DNA from: Staphylococcus gallinarum
Lineage (GTDB): Bacteria; Bacillota; Bacilli; Staphylococcales; Staphylococcaceae
DNA: 64,000 bases
Assembly: GCF_000875895.1 (NCBI RefSeq)
Contig: NZ_JXCF01000010.1
Span: 62,001-126,000 of the forward strand
Direction of reading: 5' to 3'
Position numbers and translations under genes: made by a program. Below the pieces are notes generated by a model that ran no database searches, was not told the origin of the DNA, and was given only the letters and a program-made list of their open reading frames with translations. Positions 36,677-45,017 of the stretch are shown in pieces. The first letter of the stretch is position 1; each line of letters starts with the position of its first letter.

Positions 36677-37693
36677 GTGACTGATATTAGCATTTTGGAT
36701 CAAAGTCCTTTAGACGATGGTCAGACAGTTAGAGCAGCTATAGAACGTAGCGTTAAATTAGCGCAACTAGCAGACCAATTAAAATATAAACGGTATTTCG
36801 TAGCAGAACATCACAATATGCCGGAAGTTGCTGGTACGAGTCCAGAAATACTTGTGACACACATTTTGAATCAAACAACAACAATTCGTGTTGGCTCAGG
36901 TGGCGTCATGTTACAACATTACAGCCCATTTAAAGTGATTGAACAATTTCATTTTATTAGTAACCTTGCGCCAGGACGTGTTGATTTAGGTATAGGTAAA
37001 GCGCCTGGTGGATTTCCACTTGCAACAAAGGCTTTGCAAGCAGACTTAAATGAGAATGCATCCTCTTTCGAAGAAAAATTTCATCTTTTAAATCAATTTA
37101 ATCAGCAAAGTTTCCCACAAGGTTCAGAATTTGCACAGCTCACAACTGCTATAAGAAATGAAGAAGTAACTAAACCAGAGGTGTTTTTACTTGGTACAAG
37201 TATAAACTCAGCAGAATTAGCGGCTAAAGAACGTGTAGGATTTATTTATGCTTACTTTATTAATTCGAATGATAAAGCTTTAAAGGAAGCTGTCCAAAGC
37301 TATAAAGCTATTTATCCTGAAGGTAGAATGATTGTAGCCGTTGCAGCAGTTGTAGCGGAGAATTTAGAACAACTAGAAAAAGTTGAAGCGGGTCGTACGA
37401 ACTATGCATTACATTTTGAAGATGGTCAAAAGATAACGGTTAATAATCAATCACAGGTTGATCTATTTCGCCAACAATCCACTGAGAAATTTGAAATTGA
37501 AGAAAAGCGTATTGATGTCTTTACTGGGGAAGCCCATCAAATTAAGGATGCAATTGCAAAGCTGAATGTTGATGGTGATATCGATGAGTTCATGTTACAT
37601 ATGCCGGTTCATGATGCTCAATTAAGAAAGCAAACAGTAATACAACTTGCGCCTGTTAATAGTGAACAATTAGAGAAAGAAGGGATAATATGA
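36677..37693 (+). CDS. LLM-class flavin-dependent oxidoreductase (MsnO8-like)
   Basis: The 338-residue luciferase-like monooxygenase begins 'ISILDQSPL' and has 'RYFVAEHHNMPEVAGTSPEILVTHI' and 'IRVGSGGVMLQHYSPFKVIEQFHFI', the hallmarks of the MsnO8-type LLM group, which uses reduced FMN. AAGGAGGT precedes the GTG start. It overlaps the next LLM gene by 4 bp, so the two are co-translated. The substrate is unknown. It may supply or consume FMNH2 with its partner. Confidence 0.85.
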   Translation: MTDISILDQSPLDDGQTVRAAIERSVKLAQLADQLKYKRYFVAEHHNMPEVAGTSPEILVTHILNQTTTIRVGSGGVMLQHYSPFKVIEQFHFISNLAPGRVDLGIGKAPGGFPLATKALQADLNENASSFEEKFHLLNQFNQQSFPQGSEFAQLTTAIRNEEVTKPEVFLLGTSINSAELAAKERVGFIYAYFINSNDKALKEAVQSYKAIYPEGRMIVAVAAVVAENLEQLEKVEAGRTNYALHFEDGQKITVNNQSQVDLFRQQSTEKFEIEEKRIDVFTGEAHQIKDAIAKLNVDGDIDEFMLHMPVHDAQLRKQTVIQLAPVNSEQLEKEGII

Positions 37694-39018
37694 CACGACA
37701 AAGTATTGATTTTGGAATTATGTTGAATGGACCTGGCAGTCATATGCATGCATGGAAATCACCAGAAGTACCTAGTGATGCTAGTACTAATTTTGATTTT
37801 CAATTAAAAATTGCCCGTAAAGCAGAAGACGCGGGATTTAGCTTTTTATTTGTGGCAGACGGTTTATATATACATGAAAAATCTATACCACATTTTTTAG
37901 ATCGCCATGAACCATTAACTTTGCTAGCTGCTTTAGCACCGATTACCTCACGTATTGGTTTGGTAGGTACCATTTCGACTTCTTATAGTGAGCCTTATAC
38001 AGTGGCAAGACAATTGGCAACTATCGATCGTATTAGTCATGGACGTGCTGGCTGGAACATCGTGACCTCTCCATTGGAAGGAAGCGCATCAAATTATTCT
38101 AAAGGTGAGCATCCTGAACATGATGTCCGTTACGACATTGCTGAAGAACATATACAAGTCGTACAAGGATTATGGGATTCGTATGAAGATGATGCATTTA
38201 AATTTGATGCTGAGCATCATGAATATTTAGATAAGCGTAAGATGCATACACTTGACTATAAAGGAAAGTACTTTCAAGTTAAAGGGCCGCTAAATGCTGG
38301 TCGTTCTGAACAAGGTCAGCCTGTAATATTTCAAGCAGGTGCCTCGCCAAAAGGTCAAGCATATGCTGCAAAATATGCTGATGCAGTGTTTACATTAGGT
38401 GAATCCTTTACACAAGCGAAATACAATTATGATGCAATCAAACAACAAGCAGAATCATTCGGTAGAGACAAAGAAACAGTTAAAATTTACCCAATATTAT
38501 CCCCAGTTATCGGTAAGACTCACGAAGAGGTAGAGCAACGATTTTCTGAAATTAAACAATTAGCCACAATCGAAGATGCCTTAGATTATCTAGGTAGATA
38601 TTATGACCATCATGACTTTACCCAATATGACTTAGATGCACCTTTCCCAGAATTAGGTGATGTGGGGCAGAATAGTTTTCGTGCAACAACAGAGGCTATT
38701 GCTGCCAGAGCAAAAGCCAATAATCTGACACTAAGAGAAGTTGCATTAGAAGAAACAGCAAAACGCTCGCCATTTACAGGCACATATGATGAAGTAACAC
38801 GCCTACTTATAGAGTGGTTTGAAGGTGGTGCTGCCGATGGTTTCATTTTTGGTCCGCACATTTACGGTCCGATATATGATGATTTTATCAATGAAATCTT
38901 GCCGCGGTTAGAACGACAAGGATATTACCACCAAGGTTATAAAGGCAAGACTTTACGAGAAAATATTGGTGTGCCTTATAAAGAAAATAGATATTCAAAG
39001 CAAACGATAGGGCATTAA
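37690..39018 (+). CDS. NtaA/SnaA/DszA-family flavin monooxygenase
   Basis: The 442-residue LLM monooxygenase of the NtaA/DszA group: 'FSFLFVADGLYI', 'LTLLAALAPITSRIGLVGTISTSYSEPYTVARQLATIDRISHGRAGWNIVTS' and 'KGKYFQVKGPLNAGRSEQGQPVIFQAGAS.KGQAYAAKYADAVF' are diagnostic. Members oxidise organosulfur compounds, chelators or other small organics with FMNH2 and O2. The start ATG overlaps the previous stop, which indicates an operon. A hairpin without T-tract (39025-39048) separates it from the YfcC gene, which is probably in the same transcript. Confidence 0.87.
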   Translation: MTRQSIDFGIMLNGPGSHMHAWKSPEVPSDASTNFDFQLKIARKAEDAGFSFLFVADGLYIHEKSIPHFLDRHEPLTLLAALAPITSRIGLVGTISTSYSEPYTVARQLATIDRISHGRAGWNIVTSPLEGSASNYSKGEHPEHDVRYDIAEEHIQVVQGLWDSYEDDAFKFDAEHHEYLDKRKMHTLDYKGKYFQVKGPLNAGRSEQGQPVIFQAGASPKGQAYAAKYADAVFTLGESFTQAKYNYDAIKQQAESFGRDKETVKIYPILSPVIGKTHEEVEQRFSEIKQLATIEDALDYLGRYYDHHDFTQYDLDAPFPELGDVGQNSFRATTEAIAARAKANNLTLREVALEETAKRSPFTGTYDEVTRLLIEWFEGGAADGFIFGPHIYGPIYDDFINEILPRLERQGYYHQGYKGKTLRENIGVPYKENRYSKQTIGH

Positions 39019-39024
39019 ATTTAT

Positions 39025-39048
39025 AATCTCAGTTATAAAACTGAGATT
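39025..39048 (+). terminator. Hairpin between LLM and YfcC genes
   Basis: AATCTCAGTT / AACTGAGATT is a perfect 10-bp stem with an ATAA loop. No T-tract follows, so it may attenuate or protect the transcript rather than end it. Confidence 0.4.
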
Positions 39049-39167
39049 GATATAACGATAAGTAGCACTATGTATTTTAGTGCGCATAACTAGAACATAG
39101 TTTAGAAATGCTTTATTAATGGACAAAGGAATTGTTATAAAATGTTATTGAAGGAGAGTTGAAATAT

Positions 39168-40655
39168 ATGTCTAAATATAATGCAGCATCATATGAATCA
39201 TTAACACGACATGATCGACGTGATATAGATTCGAATACTGAAGTAAAGACAAAGATTAAAAAAAACATACAATTACCACACGTATTATTTATGATGTTCT
39301 TGATGATGATGTTTGCTTGTTTTTTGACATATGTCATTCCTGCTGGAACGTTTGATAAACATGCTGATGGAACAATCATTCAAGGTACTTATCACGCGAT
39401 TCATCAGCATGGGATTAACCCTTTTTATGCAGTTACCCTTATATTAAATGGAGGTATACAGTCTGCACAAACGGTGACCTTATTATTATTTATTGGTGGA
39501 GCAATGGGAGGCATTTTGCAATTAGATTCCGTCAAGACAGTGACAAATTATTTTATACAGCGCTTTGAACATGCGGGACCATTGCCTTTGGTGATTGGAC
39601 TATTTTCTTTAATGGCATTTATTGGCTTTTTTGTCGGTGGTGACCAAATGATTGTCTTTGTAACATTGGGTGTTATATTGGTTAATCGTTTGAAACTTGA
39701 TCCGATTACCGCATTAGCAATAACATTTTTACCCTTATATATGGCATTTTCAGTATCACCATCTGGTATGGCCAAAATAGGTCAAATCGTATATCCACAT
39801 GTTCCGCTTTATTCAGGATATGGTGGTAGAACTATAATGTATGTGGTGTTTTTAGCTGTAACCTTATTCTATGTTATTTGGTATGCAAAACGTGTCATCA
39901 AAAATGCTGATAACAGTTTGATGACTACAACTGAATGGCAGTTTCAACAACATGACAATACAGAACAACATATTAAACAACAAGTTACTGCAGGTGTTAG
40001 AGATTATCTAGTAGTAGCATTGATTATTTTGACGCCTATTATCTTAGCATTAGGTAACGGTTTGTTAAAATGGTCCGAGCACTATGGTAATGGTGTCTTT
40101 ATTACAGTATTTGGAGTGAGTTTTGTGATTGCTTACTTAATAAAGGGAAAGTCACCAAGTCAAATGGTTGATGGATTTATAGAAGGTGCCAAGCCTATGT
40201 TGGTAGTAGCCTTCGCTATTATAATGGCTAATACAATCAGTGTCATATTAGAAAAAGGTCAAATTCTAAGTACTATTGTTCATGCTTTGACGACACAACT
40301 CGATGGCTCTTCTCCTGGCATCGTTTCAGTACTTGTATTCTTAGTGGCAACCGTGTTTAACTTTTTAGTGCCATCAGGATCAGGTTTAATGAGTGTTATG
40401 ATTCCTATTTTACAACCCGTCACACATACGTTAGGTGTAAATGATCAGATGTTATTAACCGCACTGTCATTTGGAGGGGGATTAGGCAACCTTGTCACAC
40501 CTACATTGGGTGCCACTGTAGGAGCTATTGCAATTGCAAAAGGTAACTTTGCTTCATGGTTGAAGTTTATGGTGCCACTATTTGTCATATGGATTATTGT
40601 AGGGGCAGTATTACTTTATTTCTTTACATTAGTAGGTTGGAGTGGCGGAAGTTAG
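39168..40655 (+). CDS. YfcC/C4-dicarboxylate-carrier-like membrane transporter
   Basis: This 495-residue protein has about twelve hydrophobic segments and belongs to the YfcC/DcuC-like (C4-dicarboxylate anaerobic carrier) family: 'VIPAGTFDKHADGTIIQGTYH', 'GDQMIVFVTLGVILVNRLKLD', 'FLVPSGSGLMSVMIPILQP' and 'FGGGLGNLVTPTLGATVGAI'. Annotated relatives are linked to amino acids, peptides or dicarboxylates, and the specificity is not clear. AAGGAGAG at 39150-39157 fits ATG 39168; the TTG at 39159 is too close. It lies between the LLM genes and the convergent DeoR gene. Confidence 0.82.
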   Translation: MSKYNAASYESLTRHDRRDIDSNTEVKTKIKKNIQLPHVLFMMFLMMMFACFLTYVIPAGTFDKHADGTIIQGTYHAIHQHGINPFYAVTLILNGGIQSAQTVTLLLFIGGAMGGILQLDSVKTVTNYFIQRFEHAGPLPLVIGLFSLMAFIGFFVGGDQMIVFVTLGVILVNRLKLDPITALAITFLPLYMAFSVSPSGMAKIGQIVYPHVPLYSGYGGRTIMYVVFLAVTLFYVIWYAKRVIKNADNSLMTTTEWQFQQHDNTEQHIKQQVTAGVRDYLVVALIILTPIILALGNGLLKWSEHYGNGVFITVFGVSFVIAYLIKGKSPSQMVDGFIEGAKPMLVVAFAIIMANTISVILEKGQILSTIVHALTTQLDGSSPGIVSVLVFLVATVFNFLVPSGSGLMSVMIPILQPVTHTLGVNDQMLLTALSFGGGLGNLVTPTLGATVGAIAIAKGNFASWLKFMVPLFVIWIIVGAVLLYFFTLVGWSGGS

Positions 40656-40676
40656 CCAGCTTATAAATAAAAATTA

Positions 40677-40748
40677 AAAGGAACAATGATTAACAAGTGT
40701 TCTCATTCAATGGGAGTAGTCACTTTGTTAATGTCATTGTTCCTTTTT
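40677..40748. terminator. Bidirectional terminator
   Basis: AAAAGGAACAATGA (40677-40690) pairs with TCATTGTTCCTTTTT (from 40734) around a partly pairing loop, between the convergent YfcC and DeoR genes. It overlaps the DeoR stop. Confidence 0.8.
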
Positions 40749-41509
40749 TAGTTATCTGCAACCGTTAATGTGAATGGCATATCTTGAGTCCATTTATGAT
40801 CAGGTAATTGATCTGTAATCACTTCATTTATTTCCGTTGCTTTAGCAAATGATAATGTTGAAGAAACATCAAATTTGCTGCTATCGATAAGTGCAATAAC
40901 ATTTTCACTTTCTTGTACCATTTGTTTCTTTAATTGCACTTCTGGTAATGAAAAATCGGTTAATCCATTTTGTAATGTTAGGCCATTTGCAGATAGAAAG
41001 AAATAATCAATGTGATACATTTCTAGTATTTGTGAATCTATGTTGCCTGTGATTGCATTTGAGTCTTCTGAGACAAAACCACCTACTACAAGGACTGTTA
41101 GATGCGGATTCTCCTTTAATAGCACTGCATTTTCTAAACCATTGGTAATGATGGTAAGCTCCATTGTTGTATCTGCTAATAATTTTGCTAATTCATAAGT
41201 GGTAGAACTCGCATCAATCATAATACATTGTTGTGGCTTGATTTTTTTAAGTGCATGTTTACTTATTTTGTACTTTTCAGTATGCTTTTGGGTTAATCGA
41301 TAAGAAAAGTTTAATTTTGATGAAATATTTTCGGTTACCTTTGCACCACCATGGGTACGCGTTAATTTATTTTCACTTTCTAATCTTCTCAAATCACTTC
41401 GAACGGTCGCTTCAGTCACGCTTAAATAATCAGAAAGTTGTCTTACGGTAGCGCGTTTATGTGACTTGATATAGCTATATATATGCTCTCGTCTTTCATC
41501 TGCGTACAT
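40748..41509 (-). CDS. DeoR-family repressor of the polyol operon
   Basis: The 253-residue DeoR-type regulator: N-terminal helix-turn-helix 1-57 ('ERREHIYSYIKSHKRATVRQLSDYLSVTEATVRSDLRRLESENKLTRTHGGA'), then the DeoRC sugar-phosphate domain ('IMIDASSTTYELAKLL', 'ITNGLENAVLL', 'GGFVSEDSNAITG'). Divergent from the dehydrogenase-dhaKL-rpiB operon, it is the obvious local regulator, probably sensing a phosphorylated C4 intermediate. The start is uncertain: ATG 41509 or TTG 41515. A GAGGA lies further upstream with spacing that slightly favours the TTG. Confidence 0.87.
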   Translation of the reverse strand: MYADERREHIYSYIKSHKRATVRQLSDYLSVTEATVRSDLRRLESENKLTRTHGGAKVTENISSKLNFSYRLTQKHTEKYKISKHALKKIKPQQCIMIDASSTTYELAKLLADTTMELTIITNGLENAVLLKENPHLTVLVVGGFVSEDSNAITGNIDSQILEMYHIDYFFLSANGLTLQNGLTDFSLPEVQLKKQMVQESENVIALIDSSKFDVSSTLSFAKATEINEVITDQLPDHKWTQDMPFTLTVADN

Positions 41510-41587
41510 TTTCAAACTCGCTCACATCCTCTTTAGAATCATAATATATTTTAACACATATTTTATTGAATCCAATAGAAACAACTC

Positions 41588-41628
41588 AAAACGAAAAGAA
41601 ATGAAAAAATATTTGTATAAAACGAAAA
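41588..41628 (+). promoter_or_regulatory. Two direct repeats, putative DeoR operators
   Basis: AAAACGAAAA occurs at 41588-41597 and again at 41619-41628, exactly 31 bp apart (about three helical turns). DeoR-family repressors often bind repeated CGAAA-type motifs, so these are good candidates for the divergent repressor. Confidence 0.6.
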
Positions 41629-41653
41629 TATATATTAAAATAGCAATTGTAAA

Positions 41654-41667
41654 TGAAAGCGTTTTCT
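41654..41667 (+). promoter_or_regulatory. cre site of the polyol operon
   Basis: TGAAAGCGTTTTCT matches the CcpA consensus at 13 of 14 positions, about 25 bp before the dehydrogenase start. CcpA bound here would block transcription in glucose. Confidence 0.75.
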
Positions 41668-41691
41668 AAAAATTATAGGGAGTTGTTAATT

Positions 41692-42774
41692 ATGGCTAAT
41701 AAAAATTACCCAGACAAAATGAAAGCAATTGTAGCATATGCACCTGGAGATTATAAATATGAAACAGTGGATACACCCGTTATTGAAAATGCAAAAGAAA
41801 TTGTAGTTAAAGTTGAAGCATGTGGTATTTGTGCAGGAGATATTAAAGCATATGGGGGTGCGCCTAGTTTTTGGGGAGATGAAACACAACCGTCATATAT
41901 TAAGGCCCCAATGATACCGGGGCATGAATTTATCGCACGTATTGTTGCTAAAGGTGATGAGGTCACTGATTTTGAAATAGGTGATCGTGTTATTTCAGAA
42001 CAAATTGTACCTTGTTGGGAATGTAGATTCTGTAATCGTGGAGAATATTGGATGTGTGAAAAGCATGACTTATATGGCTTCCAAAATAATGTTAACGGTG
42101 GCATGGCTGAATATATGAAATTTACTAAAGAAGCCATTAACTATAAAGTCCCTGAAGATTTACCAATTGAAAAGGCAATACTCATTGAACCTTATGCATG
42201 TAGCTTACACGCGGTTCAACGCGCTAACATCAAACTTGGAGATTTCGTTGTCTTATCTGGAGCAGGCACGCTTGGTCTTGGTATGGTTGGTGCTGCTAAA
42301 AAGGCAGGCGCAGAAACATTAGTTGTATTAGATATGAAAGAAGATCGTTTAGAGTTAGCCAAACAATTCGGTGCTGATATCGTTATGAATCCAGCAGAAG
42401 TCGATGTGGTTAAAGAAATAAAAGAGATGACAGAGGGATATGGTTGCGATACTTATATTGAAGCAACTGGCCATCCTAAATCAGTTGAACAAGGGTTAAG
42501 TGCTATTAGAAAGTTAGGACGTTTTGTAGAATTTTCAGTATTCGGTGAACCAGTAACAGTTGATTGGAGTATTATTTCTGATCGTAAAGAATTAGATTTA
42601 ATGGGCAGTCATTTAGGTCCATATTGTTATCCGCTTGTTATTGATGGTATTCAAAAAGGTGATTTTCCAACTGAGGGTGTAGTGACGCATCAATTGCCAT
42701 TAGCATCATTTGAAGAAGGATTTGAATTAATGAAAAAAGGTGACAAATCCTTAAAAGTAGTTCTTGTACCTTAA
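41692..42774 (+). CDS. Zinc-dependent polyol dehydrogenase, EltD-like (erythritol/threitol)
   Basis: The 360-residue medium-chain zinc dehydrogenase: catalytic zinc region 'VEACGICAGDI' (C44) and 'GHEF' (H78, E79); structural zinc C108, C111, C114, C122 ('CWECRFCNRGEYWMC'); NAD loop 'LSGAGTLGLGMVGAA' and 'VLDMKEDRLELA', with an Asp that favours NAD. It resembles erythritol/L-threitol dehydrogenases. In context it should oxidise a C4 polyol to erythrulose for the DhaKL kinase downstream. AGGGAG precedes ATG 41692; the longer frame from 41653 runs through the cre site and is rejected. Confidence 0.85.
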   Translation: MANKNYPDKMKAIVAYAPGDYKYETVDTPVIENAKEIVVKVEACGICAGDIKAYGGAPSFWGDETQPSYIKAPMIPGHEFIARIVAKGDEVTDFEIGDRVISEQIVPCWECRFCNRGEYWMCEKHDLYGFQNNVNGGMAEYMKFTKEAINYKVPEDLPIEKAILIEPYACSLHAVQRANIKLGDFVVLSGAGTLGLGMVGAAKKAGAETLVVLDMKEDRLELAKQFGADIVMNPAEVDVVKEIKEMTEGYGCDTYIEATGHPKSVEQGLSAIRKLGRFVEFSVFGEPVTVDWSIISDRKELDLMGSHLGPYCYPLVIDGIQKGDFPTEGVVTHQLPLASFEEGFELMKKGDKSLKVVLVP

Positions 42775-42816
42775 ATATAAATAATCATTACCCCAAGTAA
42801 AAAGGAGCGTAAGCAT

Positions 42817-43815
42817 ATGAAAAAGATGATTAATAATCCAGATGATGTAATTGACGAATTAGTGGATGGTTATGTTATTGCATATCCAGACTATATTCGT
42901 CGTACTGAGTTACATCAACGTGCACTTATTGGTAAAAAACGTAACCCCGATCGTCAAGTAAGTATATTGATTGGTGGAGGTTCAGGTCACGAACCAGGAT
43001 TCTTAGGGTATGTTGGTGCAGGAATGGCAGATGGTGTAGCTGTAGGAAACATATTTGCATCACCTTCACCGATACCAATACAGGCAGTGACAAAAGAGAT
43101 AGATGATGGTCATGGTGTTTTATATATTTATGGTAATTATGCTGGCGATTTGATGAACTTTGAAATGGCAAGTGAAATGACTGAAATTGAAGATGACATT
43201 GAGACTGCAGTTGTGATTGGCAATGATGATGTAGCATCGTCTAAAGATATCGATGATCGTAGAGGAATTGCTGGTGAATTATTGGTGTATAAAGCTGCGG
43301 GTGCTGCGGCTGATTTCGGCTATGATTTAGATGAAGTGAAACGTATTGCACAATTAGCAAATGATAATACAAGGTCTATGGGTATCGGGTTAAGTCCTTG
43401 CTATTTGCCTCAAACGGGCAAACCTAGTTTCGATTTAGAAGAGAATGAAATGGAAATTGGATTAGGTCATCATGGAGAACCTGGTATTGAAAAAACAACA
43501 ATAAGAACGGCACAGGAAACCGTACAAGTGATTATGCAAAATATCTTAAAAGAAGGACTATACCAACAAAATGACGAAGTTGTTGTATTGGTCAACGGTT
43601 TAGGTGCTACATCTCAGATGGAATTATATATTATCAATAAAGAGGTAGCTGCAATTTTAAATGAACGAAATATTAAAACATATAAAACTTATATAGGTAA
43701 TTTTATTACATCGATGGAGATGGGTGGATTTTCAGTTACATTAATGAAAGTTGATGAAACGTTAAAACGCTGTATTTCACATCCTGTTGATTGTCCAAAT
43801 TTTAAAGAAGTGTAA
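42817..43815 (+). CDS. dhaK: Dihydroxyacetone-kinase-type subunit K (ketotetrose kinase)
   Basis: The 332-residue DhaK fold: phosphate-binding 'IGGGSGHEPGFLGYVGAGM' and the covalent substrate-binding His219 in 'GLGHHGEPG'. It holds the ketose as a hemiaminal and receives phosphate from the L subunit. There is no DhaM or LacI-type partner nearby. With the dehydrogenase and RpiB neighbours, the substrate is more likely D-erythrulose than dihydroxyacetone (inference). AAAAAGGAGCG precedes the ATG, 42 bp after the dehydrogenase. Confidence 0.9.
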   Translation: MKKMINNPDDVIDELVDGYVIAYPDYIRRTELHQRALIGKKRNPDRQVSILIGGGSGHEPGFLGYVGAGMADGVAVGNIFASPSPIPIQAVTKEIDDGHGVLYIYGNYAGDLMNFEMASEMTEIEDDIETAVVIGNDDVASSKDIDDRRGIAGELLVYKAAGAAADFGYDLDEVKRIAQLANDNTRSMGIGLSPCYLPQTGKPSFDLEENEMEIGLGHHGEPGIEKTTIRTAQETVQVIMQNILKEGLYQQNDEVVVLVNGLGATSQMELYIINKEVAAILNERNIKTYKTYIGNFITSMEMGGFSVTLMKVDETLKRCISHPVDCPNFKEV

Positions 43816-43828
43816 GGGGGTAGAATTC

Positions 43829-44464
43829 ATGACAGTTTCTGGTCAGGCATTTAAGCAATATATTATAAAGCTTACTGAACTATTTGAGAATGAGAAAGAT
43901 ACACTATGTGAACTCGATAGAAAAATCGGTGATGGTGATCATGGTGTCACTATGAATATTGGATATCAAGCAGTCAAACAAGAAATTAATAATGAACTGC
44001 AAAGTCAAAATGATATAGCCAAAATTAGTGTTGCAGTAGGCAAGACGTTCTTAGATGCAGTTGGTTCATCAGTTGGTCCACTCTATGCTTCTGGATATTT
44101 AAAGGGGGCAGTAGCAGTAAAAAACAAAGACAATTTAGATGATGCTGCATTATATGATTTTTGGATTGCGTTTAGCAAAGGGATTAAGGCCAGAGGGAAG
44201 GCTGAAATCGGAGACAAGACGATGATTGATACATTAGAACCGTTTTTTGACTCGTTAGAACAATCCAAAAGTAAGGGTGAGTCATTTGAAGTTGGATTTG
44301 ATAAAGGATTGATAGCTGCCAAGCAAGGTATGGAAAGTACCAAAGATATTATTTCCAATAAAGGTAGATCAAAGCGTTTAGGTTATCGTTCGCAAGGACA
44401 TATTGATCCAGGAGCAATGTCTGCTTATCTTATGCTAGAAACGTTTAAGCCATTTGTTGCCTGA
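43829..44464 (+). CDS. dhaL: Dihydroxyacetone-kinase-type subunit L
   Basis: The 211-residue DhaL nucleotide-binding subunit: the Mg-ADP ligands are in 'DRKIGDGDHGVTMNIGY', followed by 'VGSSVGPLYASGYLKGA' and the C-terminal 'KGRSKRLGYRSQGHIDPGAMSAYLML'. In PTS-type systems DhaM rephosphorylates bound ADP. With no dhaM in this operon it either uses free ATP, as in tetrulose kinases, or borrows a DhaM encoded elsewhere. AAGGGGGTAG supports ATG 43829; the upstream frame overlapping dhaK is not used. Confidence 0.9.
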   Translation: MTVSGQAFKQYIIKLTELFENEKDTLCELDRKIGDGDHGVTMNIGYQAVKQEINNELQSQNDIAKISVAVGKTFLDAVGSSVGPLYASGYLKGAVAVKNKDNLDDAALYDFWIAFSKGIKARGKAEIGDKTMIDTLEPFFDSLEQSKSKGESFEVGFDKGLIAAKQGMESTKDIISNKGRSKRLGYRSQGHIDPGAMSAYLMLETFKPFVA

Positions 44465-44489
44465 AAATTGATACAAGGAGGAATAAACA

Positions 44490-44936
44490 ATGAAAATAGC
44501 AATTGGAGCAGACCATAATGGATATGATTTAAAGGAAGCGGTAAAATCACACGTAGAACAATTAGGCCATGAAGTTGAAGATTTTGGTTGTCATCATTGT
44601 GCCGAAACGGATTATCCAGATGTGGCATTAGAAGTGGGTAAGAGTATTCAACAAGGTAATAATGAACGAGGTATTTTAATTTGTGGTACTGGTATTGGTG
44701 TTGCAATTACTGCTAATAAGTTAAATGGTATACGTGCAGCTTTGGCACATGATTACTATTCTGCTGAACGTGCACAGTTAAGCAATAATGCACAAATTCT
44801 AACAATGGGTGCACAAATTATTGGTATTGAAGTTGCAAAGAAAAATGTCGAGGCGTATTTGAATGTAAGTTGGGAAGGTGGTTCTCAGCGTAAAGTCGAT
44901 AAGATTGATGAGATTGAGGCACATGAAAATACGTAA
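44490..44936 (+). CDS. RpiB/LacB-type sugar-phosphate isomerase (DerI-like)
   Basis: The 148-residue RpiB fold isomerase: 'IAIGADHNGYDLK' (D8, H9), active-site Cys65 in 'ILICGTGIGVAITANKLNGIRAALAHDYYSAERAQLSNNAQILTMGAQ'. RpiB relatives in tetritol pathways convert D-erythrulose 4-phosphate to D-erythrose 4-phosphate, which fits this operon. Ribose-5-phosphate isomerase is the generic alternative. AAGGAGGAAT precedes the ATG, 25 bp after dhaL. It is the last gene of the operon. Confidence 0.87.
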   Translation: MKIAIGADHNGYDLKEAVKSHVEQLGHEVEDFGCHHCAETDYPDVALEVGKSIQQGNNERGILICGTGIGVAITANKLNGIRAALAHDYYSAERAQLSNNAQILTMGAQIIGIEVAKKNVEAYLNVSWEGGSQRKVDKIDEIEAHENT

Positions 44937-45017
44937 CCGAAATAAAATGAAACAAGGTTCCTACTAGACATAATTAAATCTTTATTGAAATGTTTATGTA
45001 TCTAAAATATTACTTTT

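Noticed and set aside
41653..41691. Longer start for the polyol dehydrogenase
   Set aside because: The extension overlaps the cre site. AGGGAG before ATG 41692 is the only good ribosome binding site.
41686..42137. Cys/Phe-rich minus-strand frames inside the dehydrogenase gene
   Set aside because: Antisense shadows of a well-conserved gene, with no start signals.
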